Part shown: piece by piece, positions 43,932 through 52,958 of the stretch
Layout: each line of letters starts with the position of its first letter
Position numbering within the stretch: position 1 is the first letter of the stretch
Assembly: GCF_016860545.1 (NCBI RefSeq)
Contig: NZ_BNEB01000003.1
Location: forward strand, 1,240,001 to 1,304,000
Origin: Streptomyces asoensis
Lineage (GTDB): Bacteria; Actinomycetota; Actinomycetes; Streptomycetales; Streptomycetaceae
DNA: 64,000 bases
Reading direction: 5' to 3'
Program-made: the position numbers and the translations under genes
Notes under the pieces: generated by a model
Databases searched by the model: none
Told to the model about the DNA's origin: nothing
Seen by the model: the letters and a program-made list of their open reading frames with translations, nothing else

Positions 43932-45773
43932 TCACTCGGCCAGCGGCAGGTACACCCGGTTCCCGCTCGCCGCGAACTCCTTGGACTTCGCCAGCATGCC
44001 CTCGGCTATCTCCTCCGCGGAGGCGCCGTCGGCCGCACCGCCGCCGAACCGCTCGCTGATGCTCTGGCTGATCTTCATCGAGCAGAACTTGGGCCCGCAC
44101 ATCGAGCAGAAGTGCGCGGTCTTCGCCGGCTCCGCCGGAAGTGTCTCGTCGTGGAACTCCCGTGCCGTGTCCGGATCGAGAGCAAGGTTGAACTGGTCCT
44201 CCCAGCGGAACTCGAAGCGGGCGTCGGAGAGCGCGTCGTCCCAGTCCTGCGCGCCGGGATGCCCCTTGGCCAGGTCGGCCGCGTGGGCGGCGATCTTGTA
44301 AGTGATGACACCGGTCTTGACGTCGTCACGGTTGGGCAGGCCCAGGTGTTCCTTCGGCGTGACGTAGCAGAGCATCGCCGTGCCCCACCAGGCGATCATC
44401 GCGGCACCGATGCCGGAGGTGATGTGGTCGTACGCCGGCGCGACGTCCGTCGTCAGCGGGCCGAGCGTATAGAACGGAGCTTCATCACAGATCTCCTGCT
44501 GAAGGTCGATGTTCTCCTTGATCTTGTGCATCGGGACATGTCCCGGGCCCTCGATCATCGTCTGTACATGGAAACGCTTCGCGATCCGGTTGAGTTCCCC
44601 GAGCGTCCTCAACTCCGCGAACTGTGCCGCGTCGTTGGCGTCCGCGATGGAACCCGGCCGCAGACCGTCGCCCAGCGAGTACGTGACGTCGTAGGCGGCG
44701 AGGATCTCGCAGAGTTCCTCGAAGTTCTCGTACAGGAACGACTCCTTGTGGTGCGCGAGGCACCAGGCCGCCATGATCGAACCGCCGCGCGACACGATGC
44801 CGGTCTTGCGGTTGGCGGTGAGCGGCACGTACGCGAGCCGGACACCGGCGTGGACCGTCATGTAGTCCACGCCCTGCTCGGCCTGCTCGACGACCGTGTC
44901 CTTGTAGATCTCCCAGGTCAGCTCCTCGGCCCGGCCGTCGACCTTCTCCAGCGCCTGGTACAGCGGCACGGTGCCGATGGGGACGGGGGAGTTGCGCAGC
45001 ACCCATTCACGCGTCGTGTGGATGTTGCGGCCGGTCGACAGGTCCATGACCGTGTCGGCGCCCCACCGGGTGGCCCACGTCATCTTCTCGACCTCCTCCT
45101 CGATGGAGGACGTCACCGCCGAGTTGCCGATGTTGGCGTTGACCTTCACCAGGAACCGCTTGCCGATGATCATCGGCTCGATCTCGGGATGGTTGACGTT
45201 GGCCGGCAGGACCGCGCGGCCCGCCGCGATCTCCTCGCGCACCACCTCGGGAGAGACGTTCTCGCGGAGGGCGACGAACTCCATCTCGGGCGTGATCTCC
45301 CCCCGACGCGCATAGGCGAGTTGCGTCACCGCCTCGCCGCCCCGGCCACGGCGCGGCAGGCGCGGCCGCCCCGGGAAGACCGCGTCGAGGTTGCGCAGAC
45401 CGCCGCGCGGCGAGGTGTGCTTGACTCCGTCGTCCTCGGGACGGACGGGACGGCCCGCGTACTCCTCCGTGTCCCCGCGCGCGATGATCCAGTTCTCCCG
45501 CAACGGCGACAGGCCCCTGCGGACGTCGGTGTCGGCGAGCGGATCGGTGTACGGGCCGGAGGTGTCGTACAGGGTGACCGACTGCCCGTTGGTGAGATGC
45601 ACCTGACGGACCGGCACCCGTACATCGGGGCGGGTGCCCTCGACGTACGCCTTGTGCCAGCCGATGGACTTCCCGGCTTCCGGTTCGCTCCCGCCGACGG
45701 CGCTGTCGCTGGTCGCGCTGTCGCTGGTCGCGTTCTGCGTGAAGGCAGGCGTGCGTGCGTCCTTGTTGGTCAT
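43932..45773 (-). CDS. thiC: Phosphomethylpyrimidine synthase
   Basis: A 613-residue radical SAM enzyme converting aminoimidazole ribotide to HMP phosphate in thiamine synthesis. The C-terminal CSMCGPKFCSM (CxxCxxxxC) binds the 4Fe-4S cluster. IKENIDLQQEICDEAPFYTLGPLTTDVAPAYDHITSGIGAAMIAWWG is the conserved core. A Ser/Asp-rich N-terminal extension of about 30 residues precedes the catalytic fold. Expression is set by the TPP riboswitch directly upstream. Confidence 0.97.
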   Translation of the reverse strand: MTNKDARTPAFTQNATSDSATSDSAVGGSEPEAGKSIGWHKAYVEGTRPDVRVPVRQVHLTNGQSVTLYDTSGPYTDPLADTDVRRGLSPLRENWIIARGDTEEYAGRPVRPEDDGVKHTSPRGGLRNLDAVFPGRPRLPRRGRGGEAVTQLAYARRGEITPEMEFVALRENVSPEVVREEIAAGRAVLPANVNHPEIEPMIIGKRFLVKVNANIGNSAVTSSIEEEVEKMTWATRWGADTVMDLSTGRNIHTTREWVLRNSPVPIGTVPLYQALEKVDGRAEELTWEIYKDTVVEQAEQGVDYMTVHAGVRLAYVPLTANRKTGIVSRGGSIMAAWCLAHHKESFLYENFEELCEILAAYDVTYSLGDGLRPGSIADANDAAQFAELRTLGELNRIAKRFHVQTMIEGPGHVPMHKIKENIDLQQEICDEAPFYTLGPLTTDVAPAYDHITSGIGAAMIAWWGTAMLCYVTPKEHLGLPNRDDVKTGVITYKIAAHAADLAKGHPGAQDWDDALSDARFEFRWEDQFNLALDPDTAREFHDETLPAEPAKTAHFCSMCGPKFCSMKISQSISERFGGGAADGASAEEIAEGMLAKSKEFAASGNRVYLPLAE

Positions 45774-45846
45774 GAGACCTACTCCCTACGCCGGCATTAC
45801 CCGGTAACAGGTTCGGCGGTCGACGCAGCGGCTACCGCCTGCCGAC

Positions 45847-45860
45847 GTTTCATGTGAGAC
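45847..45860. promoter_or_regulatory. Degenerate parS-like site in riboswitch
   Basis: GTTTCATGTGAGAC matches parS at 12 of 14 positions. It is part of a 20-base near-duplicate (45844-45863) of the better site 33 bp away. Confidence 0.5.
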
Positions 45861-45879
45861 ATCACTCGTCGTGAGGGAC

Positions 45880-45893
45880 GTTCCACGTGAAAC
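45880..45893. promoter_or_regulatory. parS: parS-like ParB site inside the TPP riboswitch
   Basis: GTTCCACGTGAAAC, one mismatch from the parS consensus, inside the P3 extension of the thiC riboswitch. Confidence 0.75.
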
Positions 45894-46027
45894 ATCGCGA
45901 AGACGGAGGTCAGCGCCCTCTCAGCCCGGTGCTCCGAGCTCCCGCGTGTGCAAAGGTTGGCTCCACGCTAGCGGCAATTCTGGCGCGGTGAACAGAGGGC
46001 CCCTGACGTTCTTGCGATGATCGGGCG

Positions 46028-48286
46028 GTGACCACCCCACACCAGCCCCCGTACTCACCACAGGAGCCACCCCGTCGACCGGGTGCCGGCGACGGCAACG
46101 ACGACGGGTCCGGCCGTGGCTCCGGCAGTGGCCCCGGAGGTGACCGCGGCTTCGGCGACGGTCACGGCCGACCACAGGGCCCCGGCCGTGGACCGGGATA
46201 CGCCGGCGGCCTCGGCGGTCTGAGGCGAGCGGGGGCTCCCCGCGGCGAGCGCCCGCCCGCCGGTGACTCGACGGCCCCCGGACGGAGCCCGATGCCCGGG
46301 GCAGGGCCGGGGAACGACCGTGGTCATGGAGGCGGGCGAGGCCCCGCGGACAACCCGGCGTACGGGAGCGGCCAGGAGCCCGGTGCCGACCAGCGCTACG
46401 GGCCCGGGCAGCGCTTCGGGACCGGCCAGGCTCGGGGGAACCCCCAGGGCTACGGCACCGGCCCTGTTCGCGAGCAGGGCCATGAGGCACCTCACCCACG
46501 CCCCGGAGCCGGACCCGGACCCGGTCCTGGACGCGGTCCTGGTCTCGGTGGCGGCCCCGGTGCTGGTGCCGGTGCGGATGCCGGTGTCGGTGTCCGCCCG
46601 GGCGCGAACCCCGGCCGTAGTGGCCGCCCTGGGGGCGGCACCGGGGTTGGCTCCGGTGACGGGTACGGCTTCGACGACGCCTTCGGCCGGGGGCAGGACT
46701 TCGACGGTGGCCGTGGTGGCGGCCCCGGCCGGCGGCCCGGCGACCCGTACACCGACACTCACGACGGGGGCCCCGGCGCCCCCAACGATGACGGCGGTCA
46801 CGGCGGTCACGGCGGGACCCACGGCAGCAGCCAAGACTGTGGCCACGACGCCGAGCACGGCCACGGCCGTGGCGCAGGACACGGCGGCGATCACGGTGCG
46901 GGCCCGGGGCACGGCCACGGCGGCTCGGGCGGCGGGCACGGGCATGCGCACGGGCACAGCCACAGTCACGGTCCGGCCGCCCCCGTCTCGCGGCATCTGC
47001 GCAAGGTCATCGCGGCCATCCTCATCCCGTTCGGTGCCGCGGTGCTCGTGGGTCTCGTGGTGCTGTGGCCGGGCGGAGCCCCGGCACACGAGCGCACCGG
47101 GGTCGGCTTCGACCGGCAGACCCAGCAGGCCACGGTCACCAAGGTCGAGAGCGTGAGCTGTGCGTCGGTGAACGCCTCTGGCGGCACCCCCACCGGCGAC
47201 ACCTCCACGGCCGAGGGCTCCTCCGCGCAGCAGCAGGCCGGCGGCACCTGCAAGCGGGCCACGATCCGTGTGGACACCGGCAGCGACAAGGGCCGTACGT
47301 TCACCGAGATCGTGCAGCCGGACCAGTCTCGGCAGCTGGAACAGGGCGAGAAGGTCGTCGTCGCCTACGAGCCCTCGGCGCCGAAGGACCTCCAGTACTC
47401 GGTCACCGACGTGAACCGCCGGATCCCCATGACGGTCCTGGCCCTGATCTTCGCGGTCGCCGTCGTCGTCGTGGGGCGGCTCCGGGGCGTCATGGCCCTG
47501 GTGGCGCTCGCCATCAGCTTCATGGTGCTGAACTTCTTCGTCCTGCCCGCCATCCTCCAGGGGTCCAACCCGCTGGTCGTGGCGGTGGTGGGATCGAGCG
47601 CCATCATGCTGATCGCCCTCTACCTCTGTCACGGTCTCTCGGCCCGCACCTCGGTCGCGGTACTGGGCACCCTGATCTCGCTGCTGCTGATCGGCATCCT
47701 GGGCTCGTTGTTCATCGACTGGGCCGCGCTGACCGGCAACACGGACGACAACACCGGCCTGATCCACGGCCTGTACCCCTCGATCGACATGAGCGGTCTG
47801 CTGCTCGCCGGCATCATCATCGGTTCGCTCGGCGTCCTGGACGACGTGACGGTCACCCAGACCTCGGCGGTCTGGGAACTGCACGAGGCCAACCCCGCGA
47901 TGGGTTGGCGCGGTCTGTACCGGGCCGGCATCCGCATCGGCCGGGACCACATCGCGTCGGTGGTCAACACGCTCGTCCTCGCCTACGCCGGTGCCGCTCT
48001 GCCGCTGCTGCTGCTCTTCTCCATCGCGCAGAGCAGTGTGGGCTCCGTCGCCAACAGCGAGCTCGTCGCGGAGGAGATCGTGCGCACCCTGGTGGGTTCG
48101 ATCGGGCTGGTCGCCTCGGTGCCGGTCACCACGGCCCTGGCGGCCCTGGTGGTCTCCGCCGACCGGCCGGGTCCGAAGGAGGCGCCCGGGACGGCCCCGG
48201 AACCCGTCGCCGCCGCTTCGGCGGGAGCGGCGCCCGCCGCCACCGCGCAGGCACGGGGCGGCCGGGGCAGGCGTCGCAAGCGCTGA
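46028..48286 (+). CDS. YibE/F-family membrane protein with Gly/His-rich extension
   Basis: A 752-residue protein. The first 320 residues are almost only Gly, His, Pro, Asp, Ser and Arg, ending GHAHGHSHSHGPAAPVSRHL, followed by a membrane segment, an extracytoplasmic domain (about 350-460) and at least six further membrane segments of the YibE/F family (LRGVMALVALAISFMVLNFFVLPAILQGSNP; DDVTVTQTSAVWEL). His-rich Gly tracts suggest metal binding. GTG 46028 is the start; the divergent gene is thiC. The C-terminal tail is Ala/Pro/Arg-rich. Confidence 0.82.
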   Translation: MTTPHQPPYSPQEPPRRPGAGDGNDDGSGRGSGSGPGGDRGFGDGHGRPQGPGRGPGYAGGLGGLRRAGAPRGERPPAGDSTAPGRSPMPGAGPGNDRGHGGGRGPADNPAYGSGQEPGADQRYGPGQRFGTGQARGNPQGYGTGPVREQGHEAPHPRPGAGPGPGPGRGPGLGGGPGAGAGADAGVGVRPGANPGRSGRPGGGTGVGSGDGYGFDDAFGRGQDFDGGRGGGPGRRPGDPYTDTHDGGPGAPNDDGGHGGHGGTHGSSQDCGHDAEHGHGRGAGHGGDHGAGPGHGHGGSGGGHGHAHGHSHSHGPAAPVSRHLRKVIAAILIPFGAAVLVGLVVLWPGGAPAHERTGVGFDRQTQQATVTKVESVSCASVNASGGTPTGDTSTAEGSSAQQQAGGTCKRATIRVDTGSDKGRTFTEIVQPDQSRQLEQGEKVVVAYEPSAPKDLQYSVTDVNRRIPMTVLALIFAVAVVVVGRLRGVMALVALAISFMVLNFFVLPAILQGSNPLVVAVVGSSAIMLIALYLCHGLSARTSVAVLGTLISLLLIGILGSLFIDWAALTGNTDDNTGLIHGLYPSIDMSGLLLAGIIIGSLGVLDDVTVTQTSAVWELHEANPAMGWRGLYRAGIRIGRDHIASVVNTLVLAYAGAALPLLLLFSIAQSSVGSVANSELVAEEIVRTLVGSIGLVASVPVTTALAALVVSADRPGPKEAPGTAPEPVAAASAGAAPAATAQARGGRGRRRKR

Positions 48287-48296
48287 GTCGAGGGGG

Positions 48297-48340
48297 CGGG
48301 CGCCCGGGTGCCGGGAGACCGGCGGGCCCGGGCGCGCCCG
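48297..48340. terminator. Imperfect GC hairpin between convergent genes
   Basis: GGGCGCCCGGG (48298-48308) pairs with CCCGGGCGCGCCC (48327-48339) with a two-base bulge, 11 bases after the YibE/F stop and before the convergent ssgA. Confidence 0.5.
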
Positions 48341-48433
48341 TCGCTTCCATCGGGGAAGAAGAAGCGTTCCTGCACAACATCGGTCGTGGCAAGGCGTTGT
48401 GCCACCGATCGCCGCCCGTCCACCGAGGTCACC

Positions 48434-48841
48434 TCAGCCGGCGCTCTGCTCCTCCGCCAGGATCCGGTCCAGCGCCTCGTCCAGGTGCGCGTCGAAATCG
48501 GCGAGAGCACCTTCCTGGCCCAACGGGACCAGCTTGTCGGTGCGGTCGAGGAACGCCACCAGCGGTGCGGCAGAAGAACGGAACAGTGCCTGGTCACCGC
48601 CGACCTGAAGCCGGATCAGCACCTCTCCCAGCACGTCGACGTCCACCGGCGAGACGCGGACGTCCCCCTCACCGCACGGCCTTCCCACCCCGTCGATGAG
48701 CAACTCGCGCCCGAAGGCCCAGGTCACCGGGGCATCACCGGGCAGATGGAAGGTGAGTCGCACGGCGTACGGATCGCACGACTCGTAACCCAACTCCACC
48801 GGGATACGGAAAGAGAGCTCCTCGGAGACGAGGAAGCTCAT
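48434..48841 (-). CDS. ssgA: SsgA, sporulation-specific cell division activator
   Basis: A 135-residue SsgA-like protein found only in sporulating actinomycetes. It recruits septum assembly through SsgB and FtsZ during sporulation. MSFLVSEELSFRIPVEL, DPYAVRLTFHLPGDAPVTWAFGRELLIDGVG and PLVAFLDRTDKLVPLGQE are the SALP family hallmarks and match SsgA itself. Tandem ATGs lie at 48841 and 48844; the GAGG upstream fits the second. It is downstream of its activator ssgR. Confidence 0.96.
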   Translation of the reverse strand: MSFLVSEELSFRIPVELGYESCDPYAVRLTFHLPGDAPVTWAFGRELLIDGVGRPCGEGDVRVSPVDVDVLGEVLIRLQVGGDQALFRSSAAPLVAFLDRTDKLVPLGQEGALADFDAHLDEALDRILAEEQSAG

Positions 48842-48980
48842 CATGACCTCTGCCTGTACTGCCTGTACGGACTCGCGCATTGCCTAACCCCGTCATTTGC
48901 CGCCGACTGGCCGGGAATGGACCTTCTGGCACTGCACGCATCTTGCTGAACGTACACAACAGATCACAAGGAGTGAGTTT

Positions 48981-49838
48981 TCAGATACTGATAGAGATCG
49001 CCAGTGATCCCAGCAGACGGCCGACCTCGCTCTGCAGCTGCCGAGCCGCGGGCACCAGCCGGTGGGCGTGATGGGCCGGCAGGGAGATCGCCATCGTCGC
49101 CGCGGTGGTGCCCACCGTGATCGGGATGGCGGCGCACACCGTGCCCACCGCGTATTCCTGCCTCTCCATCACCGGTTCCATGCGTCGCATGCGTTCCAGA
49201 CGTCGCAGCAGCGTGTGGTTGTCCCGCACGGTGTACGGGGTGATCGACTGCACGGGGTAGCGGTTCAGGTGCTCACGGCGCGTGTCCTCGTCCAGCTGGG
49301 AGAGCAGACACTGGCCGATGGCGTGCGCGTGGCCGGTCTCGCGGAAGTCGGCCCACTCCTCGACGGCGGGATTGCCGGGGGTGTCGGAGACGCACATGAT
49401 CTCGATCTCGCCGTCGCGGTAGCGGGCGTAGTACACGGGGACACCGATCGAATCGCGCCACTGGGCGAGGGTGTCGGCAACCGTGCTGCGACGTTTCTGC
49501 GCCGCTCCGCTCGTCCCGAGCCGTTCGGCCGCCTCGCCCAGGAAGAACAGGCCCTTGTCCCGCCGCAGATAGCCCTCGTGGACGAGCGTGCGCAGCAGGT
49601 GGTAGGCCGTGGGCAGCGCGAGGCCGGTCTCGCGGGCGAGTTGTTTGGCCGGGGCGCCGTACTCGTGCTCCGCGACGGATTCCAGCAGCCGCATGGCGCG
49701 CTGCACGGAGCCGATCAGGGTGGCCGCGGGATGGGGGTGCCCCGTCAGGGCCGTGGTCGGCGGGCGTTGCAGCGGGGGCGCGGAGGAAGGCGGCCGGGTC
49801 GGGGGTGCGTACGGTTCTGCGGATGCGGTGTCAACCAT
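48981..49838 (-). CDS. ssgR: SsgR, IclR-family activator of ssgA
   Basis: A 285-residue IclR-type regulator. A Pro-rich N-terminal tail (about 1-40) is followed by the HTH (PAKQLARETGLALPTAYHLLRTLVHEGYLRRD) and an IclR effector domain. In S. coelicolor SsgR activates ssgA and so controls sporulation-specific division. It is immediately upstream of ssgA on the same strand, 139 bases apart, leaving room for the ssgA promoter. Confidence 0.95.
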   Translation of the reverse strand: MVDTASAEPYAPPTRPPSSAPPLQRPPTTALTGHPHPAATLIGSVQRAMRLLESVAEHEYGAPAKQLARETGLALPTAYHLLRTLVHEGYLRRDKGLFFLGEAAERLGTSGAAQKRRSTVADTLAQWRDSIGVPVYYARYRDGEIEIMCVSDTPGNPAVEEWADFRETGHAHAIGQCLLSQLDEDTRREHLNRYPVQSITPYTVRDNHTLLRRLERMRRMEPVMERQEYAVGTVCAAIPITVGTTAATMAISLPAHHAHRLVPAARQLQSEVGRLLGSLAISISI

Positions 49839-50044
49839 GACCAAGGGTCACTCCGAAGCGCGAGGGGGGGCGGTCCGTGCGGGGGGAACACGGGTGGGGG
49901 AGTACGCCGCTCGCGGGGGTCGTCCCCGCGACGAGTTCCGGACTTTAACCGCCTGCCACCGCTCACAGACGGGCTGTCAGGGAAACTTCCCCCGGCCGAG
50001 GGAACGGGCGCTCCGTGTTACCGATCGCCGGCCTCCCGCACCGC

Positions 50045-50257
50045 TCACCAGTCGCTGCGCGACGAGGAACCCGAAGTGAACTTCCTGACGACGTAGACGA
50101 GTCCGCCGACCAGTGCCACGAAGATCAGCAGCTTGAACAGCAGGCCGATCACGAAGCCGACGATGCTGGCTATCAGGCCGCCGAACACGACCAGGGCGAT
50201 GACCGGCACCGCGACCCACTTCACCCACCACGGCAGTCCCGAGAAGATCTCTTGCAT
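50045..50257 (-). CDS. Small membrane protein (DUF5326-like)
   Basis: A 70-residue protein. The N-terminus MQEIFSGLPWWVKWVAVPVIALVVFGGL is followed by two hydrophobic segments (about 15-32 and 33-55) and a short charged tail SGSSSRSDW. It is a conserved Streptomyces family of unknown role. ATG 50257 with GAGG upstream; ATG 50272 is possible. Confidence 0.72.
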   Translation of the reverse strand: MQEIFSGLPWWVKWVAVPVIALVVFGGLIASIVGFVIGLLFKLLIFVALVGGLVYVVRKFTSGSSSRSDW

Positions 50258-50462
50258 CGCCCTCGTCCTCATCCTCTTGCAGTCGCTGTCCGGCACCCCT
50301 GTCGGGCCGGGCATCACGATGTCCTGTCGTCGATGCTAGGGCCGAAGCAGGTGCCGGCGGGGCCCTCGGATCCCTTGTCCTCCCCTGATCGATCCCTGAG
50401 GGAACCCCGAGACTCCCGGTCGCCCGGCGGGCGGAGAGACACCGCGCCCCGCGCGGAGCGGT

Positions 50463-50780
50463 TCAGCTCTCGGGTGGCGAGAACACGACCAGGACCCGCA
50501 GGTCCTCGCTGATGTGATGGAACTTGTGGGCGACCCCGGCCGGGACGTACACCACGCTGCCGCGCGCCACTTGCGTGGTCTCCAGGCCGACGGTGATCGA
50601 GGCGCGTCCGCTCACGACGAAGTACACCTCGTCCTGGTTGTGCGGGTTCTGGGGATCATGCGTGCCCGCGTCCAGCGCGTAGAGCCCGACCGACATGTTC
50701 CGCTCCCGCAGGAACTGCAGGTAGGCGCCGTCGTTGGCGGCTCGTTCCGCCTCCAGTTCGTCCAGCCGGAATGCCTTCAT
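50463..50780 (-). CDS. Small cupin-domain protein
   Basis: A 105-residue single-domain cupin. Metal-binding motif 1 is visible as HNQDEVYFVVSGRASITVG and motif 2 as GSVVYVPAGVAHKFHHI. Such stand-alone cupins can be isomerases, dioxygenases or sensors. It is divergent from the holin-like gene with 58 bases between starts. No operon partner identifies the substrate. Confidence 0.85.
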   Translation of the reverse strand: MKAFRLDELEAERAANDGAYLQFLRERNMSVGLYALDAGTHDPQNPHNQDEVYFVVSGRASITVGLETTQVARGSVVYVPAGVAHKFHHISEDLRVLVVFSPPES

Positions 50781-50838
50781 CGACCTTGTCCGCCCCTGTC
50801 CGGTGCTCGTTCACGATCTCTCTGCCACGATCAGACAC

Positions 50839-51216
50839 ATGAAGAATTTCGTAGTCAAGACGATCGCCAACGCGGGCGCCCTGGCGGTCGCCGTCTGGCT
50901 GCTCGAAGACATCACCCTGACCGGTGACAGCACGGGCAAGAAGGTCGGCACCCTCATAGTCGTCGCACTGCTTTTCGGCCTGGTGAACTTCCTCGTGAAG
51001 CCCGTCGTGAAGGTGCTGACCTTTCCCCTGTTCATCCTCACGCTCGGTCTGATCACCCTGGTGGTCAACGCCTTGATGCTGCTGCTGACCTCATGGCTGG
51101 CCGACAAGCTGGACGTGAGCTTCCACGTGGAGGGCTTCTGGACCGCGGTGCTGGGCGGTCTGATCATCTCCGTGGTCTCCTGGGCGCTCAACGTCGTCCT
51201 GCCCGACGAGGACTGA
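50839..51216 (+). CDS. Phage holin family 4-like membrane protein
   Basis: A 125-residue protein with four hydrophobic segments. LFGLVNFLVKPVVKVLTFPLFILTLGLITLVVNALMLLLTSW is the conserved core of the holin_4_2/YvlD family. It is a chromosomal housekeeping membrane protein of unknown role, not a prophage gene here. ATG 50839 has no ribosome-binding site; leaderless expression is possible. The 7-base gap to ptpA suggests co-transcription. Confidence 0.85.
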   Translation: MKNFVVKTIANAGALAVAVWLLEDITLTGDSTGKKVGTLIVVALLFGLVNFLVKPVVKVLTFPLFILTLGLITLVVNALMLLLTSWLADKLDVSFHVEGFWTAVLGGLIISVVSWALNVVLPDED

Positions 51217-51223
51217 GTCCTCG

Positions 51224-51766
51224 ATGACCTTTCGCGTCTGCTTCGTCTGCACGGGCAACATCTGCCGCTCGCCGATGGCCGAGGCGGTGTTCCGCGCGCG
51301 TGTGGACGAGGCGGGGCTCGACGCACTGGTGGAGGTCGAGAGCGCCGGCACGGACGGCTGGCACGAGGGCGAGAACGCCGATCCGCGCGCACGGTCCGTC
51401 CTGGAGGAGCACGGTTACGCCCTGGAGCACACGGCCCGGCACTTCGAGGCGTCCTGGTTCGCCCGCCTCGACCTCGTCCTGGCCCTCGACTCCGGCCACC
51501 TGGAAGCCCTGCGTCTCCTCGCACCCACCGAGGAGGACGCGGCGAAGGTGCGGCTGCTGCGCTCCTTCACCCGCCCACCGGCCGGCCACCGGTCCTCACC
51601 GGACCCTTCGCACTCCCCCTCCGCTCCGCAGGGCGCCGACCTGGACGTTCCCGACCCCTACTACGGGGCGCGGCGCGGCTTCGTGGAGTGTCTTGAGATG
51701 GTGGAGGAGGCGAGCGACGGCCTGCTCGCCGCCGTACGCGACGACGTGGAAGGACAAGTGGCATGA
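51224..51766 (+). CDS. ptpA: Low-molecular-weight protein tyrosine phosphatase
   Basis: A 180-residue phosphatase. The P-loop VCFVCTGNICRSPMAEAV (CX5R) lies at residues 5-22, and the general acid Asp is in VPDPYYGARRGF. An unusual 25-residue Pro/Ser-rich insertion (about 115-140) precedes the acid loop. In Streptomyces PtpA affects secondary metabolism. ATG 51763 of the next gene overlaps its stop (ATGA), so the two are translationally coupled. Confidence 0.95.
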   Translation: MTFRVCFVCTGNICRSPMAEAVFRARVDEAGLDALVEVESAGTDGWHEGENADPRARSVLEEHGYALEHTARHFEASWFARLDLVLALDSGHLEALRLLAPTEEDAAKVRLLRSFTRPPAGHRSSPDPSHSPSAPQGADLDVPDPYYGARRGFVECLEMVEEASDGLLAAVRDDVEGQVA

Positions 51767-52917
51767 ACGAATTCACCGAGGAGGAGCTGCCCGGCGGGCC
51801 CGGCGAGGGCACGCGCGCGGTGCGGGCGGGGCTGCCCGAACCGGTGAAGCACGAGCCGACCCTGCCCGGGCCGGTGTTCGCGGCACACTTCCATCTGCCG
51901 GGCGAGCCCACCGGCCCGTACACCTACGGCCGCGACGAGAATCCGACCTGGACCCACCTCGAGGGGGCCATCGGCGAGCTCGAGGCACCGGGCCGGGACG
52001 GGGTCGAGACGCTCGTCTTCGCCTCCGGCATGGCCGCGATCTCCGCGGTGCTGTTCTCGCAGCTGCGGGCCGGGGAAGCCGTCGTGCTGCCCGACGACGG
52101 CTACCAGGTGCTGCCGCTGGTGCGTGCGCAGCTGGAGGCGTACGGCGTCGAGGTGCGCACTGCGCCGACCGCCGGCGACGCCCAGCTGGAGGTGCTGGAC
52201 GGCGCGAAGCTGCTGTGGATCGAGTCGCCCTCCAACCCCGGGCTCGATGTGTGCGACATCCGGCGGCTCGTAGAAGCGGCACACGCGCGAGGTGCTCTGG
52301 TCGCCGTGGACAACACGCTCGCCACCCCGCTCGGCCAGCGTCCGCTCGAACTCGGCGCGGACTTCTCGGTGGCCAGCGGCACCAAGCAGCTCACCGGCCA
52401 CGGCGACGTCCTCCTCGGTTACGTCACCGGGAAGACCGGCGAGCCCATGGCGGCGGTCCGGCGCTGGCGCAAGATCGTCGGGGCGATTCCGGGCCCCATG
52501 GAGGCGTGGCTGGCCCACCGGTCCATCGCCACGCTCCAGATGCGCGTCGACCGCCAGAACGCCACTGCCATGGCCGTCGCGCAGGCTCTGCGGGGGAGGC
52601 CCGAGGTGACCGGGCTGCGGTACCCCGGGCTGCCGGACGACCCCTCGCACAAGGTCGCCTCCCAGCAGATGCGCCGCTACGGCTGCGTGATCTCCTTCAC
52701 GCTCTCCACGCGCGCGCGTGCCGAGCGATTCCTCGAGGAACTGCGGTTCGTCGAGGAGGCGACGAGCTTCGGAGGGGTCCGCTCCACCGCGGAACGGCGC
52801 GGGCGCTGGGGCGGCGACGCGGTGCCGGAGGGCTTCGTCCGGCTGTCCGTCGGAGCCGAGGATCCCGAGGACCTCGTGGCGGATGTGCTGCGTGCGCTGG
52901 AGGAGTCGGCGCGATGA
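51763..52917 (+). CDS. Cystathionine gamma-lyase/synthase family PLP enzyme
   Basis: A 384-residue Cys/Met-metabolism PLP enzyme. YTYGRDENPTWTHLE, VFASGMAAISAV, WIESPSNPG and ASGTKQLTGHGDVLLG (PLP lysine) are family signatures. Cystathionine gamma-lyase is the likeliest reaction. The four-base overlap with ptpA is unusual for these two functions. A 14-bp stem hairpin terminates the unit. Confidence 0.9.
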   Translation: MNEFTEEELPGGPGEGTRAVRAGLPEPVKHEPTLPGPVFAAHFHLPGEPTGPYTYGRDENPTWTHLEGAIGELEAPGRDGVETLVFASGMAAISAVLFSQLRAGEAVVLPDDGYQVLPLVRAQLEAYGVEVRTAPTAGDAQLEVLDGAKLLWIESPSNPGLDVCDIRRLVEAAHARGALVAVDNTLATPLGQRPLELGADFSVASGTKQLTGHGDVLLGYVTGKTGEPMAAVRRWRKIVGAIPGPMEAWLAHRSIATLQMRVDRQNATAMAVAQALRGRPEVTGLRYPGLPDDPSHKVASQQMRRYGCVISFTLSTRARAERFLEELRFVEEATSFGGVRSTAERRGRWGGDAVPEGFVRLSVGAEDPEDLVADVLRALEESAR

Positions 52918-52958
52918 CCGCGCGGGGGCCCCTTCGCGGGGGTCCCGCTACGCACGAC

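Larger units (their letters stand above)
45782..45948 (-). promoter_or_regulatory. TPP riboswitch upstream of thiC
   Basis: On the minus strand the 5' portion carries GGAGCACCGGGCTGAGAGG (CTGAGA at 45919-45924) and the 3' portion carries GAACCTGTTACCGGGTAATG then CCGGCGTAGGGAG, the THI-box hallmarks. Between them lies an elongated P3 region of about 90 bases that holds two parS-like sequences. TPP binding represses thiC. Confidence 0.9.

Noticed and set aside
46055..47950. A 631-codon minus-strand frame opposite the YibE/F gene
   Set aside because: Mirror of repetitive Gly/His codons; no start signal or domain.
51121..51134. CACGTG-centred sequence in the holin-like gene as parS
   Set aside because: Only the central hexamer matches; four or more mismatches to the 14-mer.
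50839..51216. Prophage remnant suggested by the holin-like gene
   Set aside because: No other phage gene nearby; the family is a common chromosomal membrane protein.
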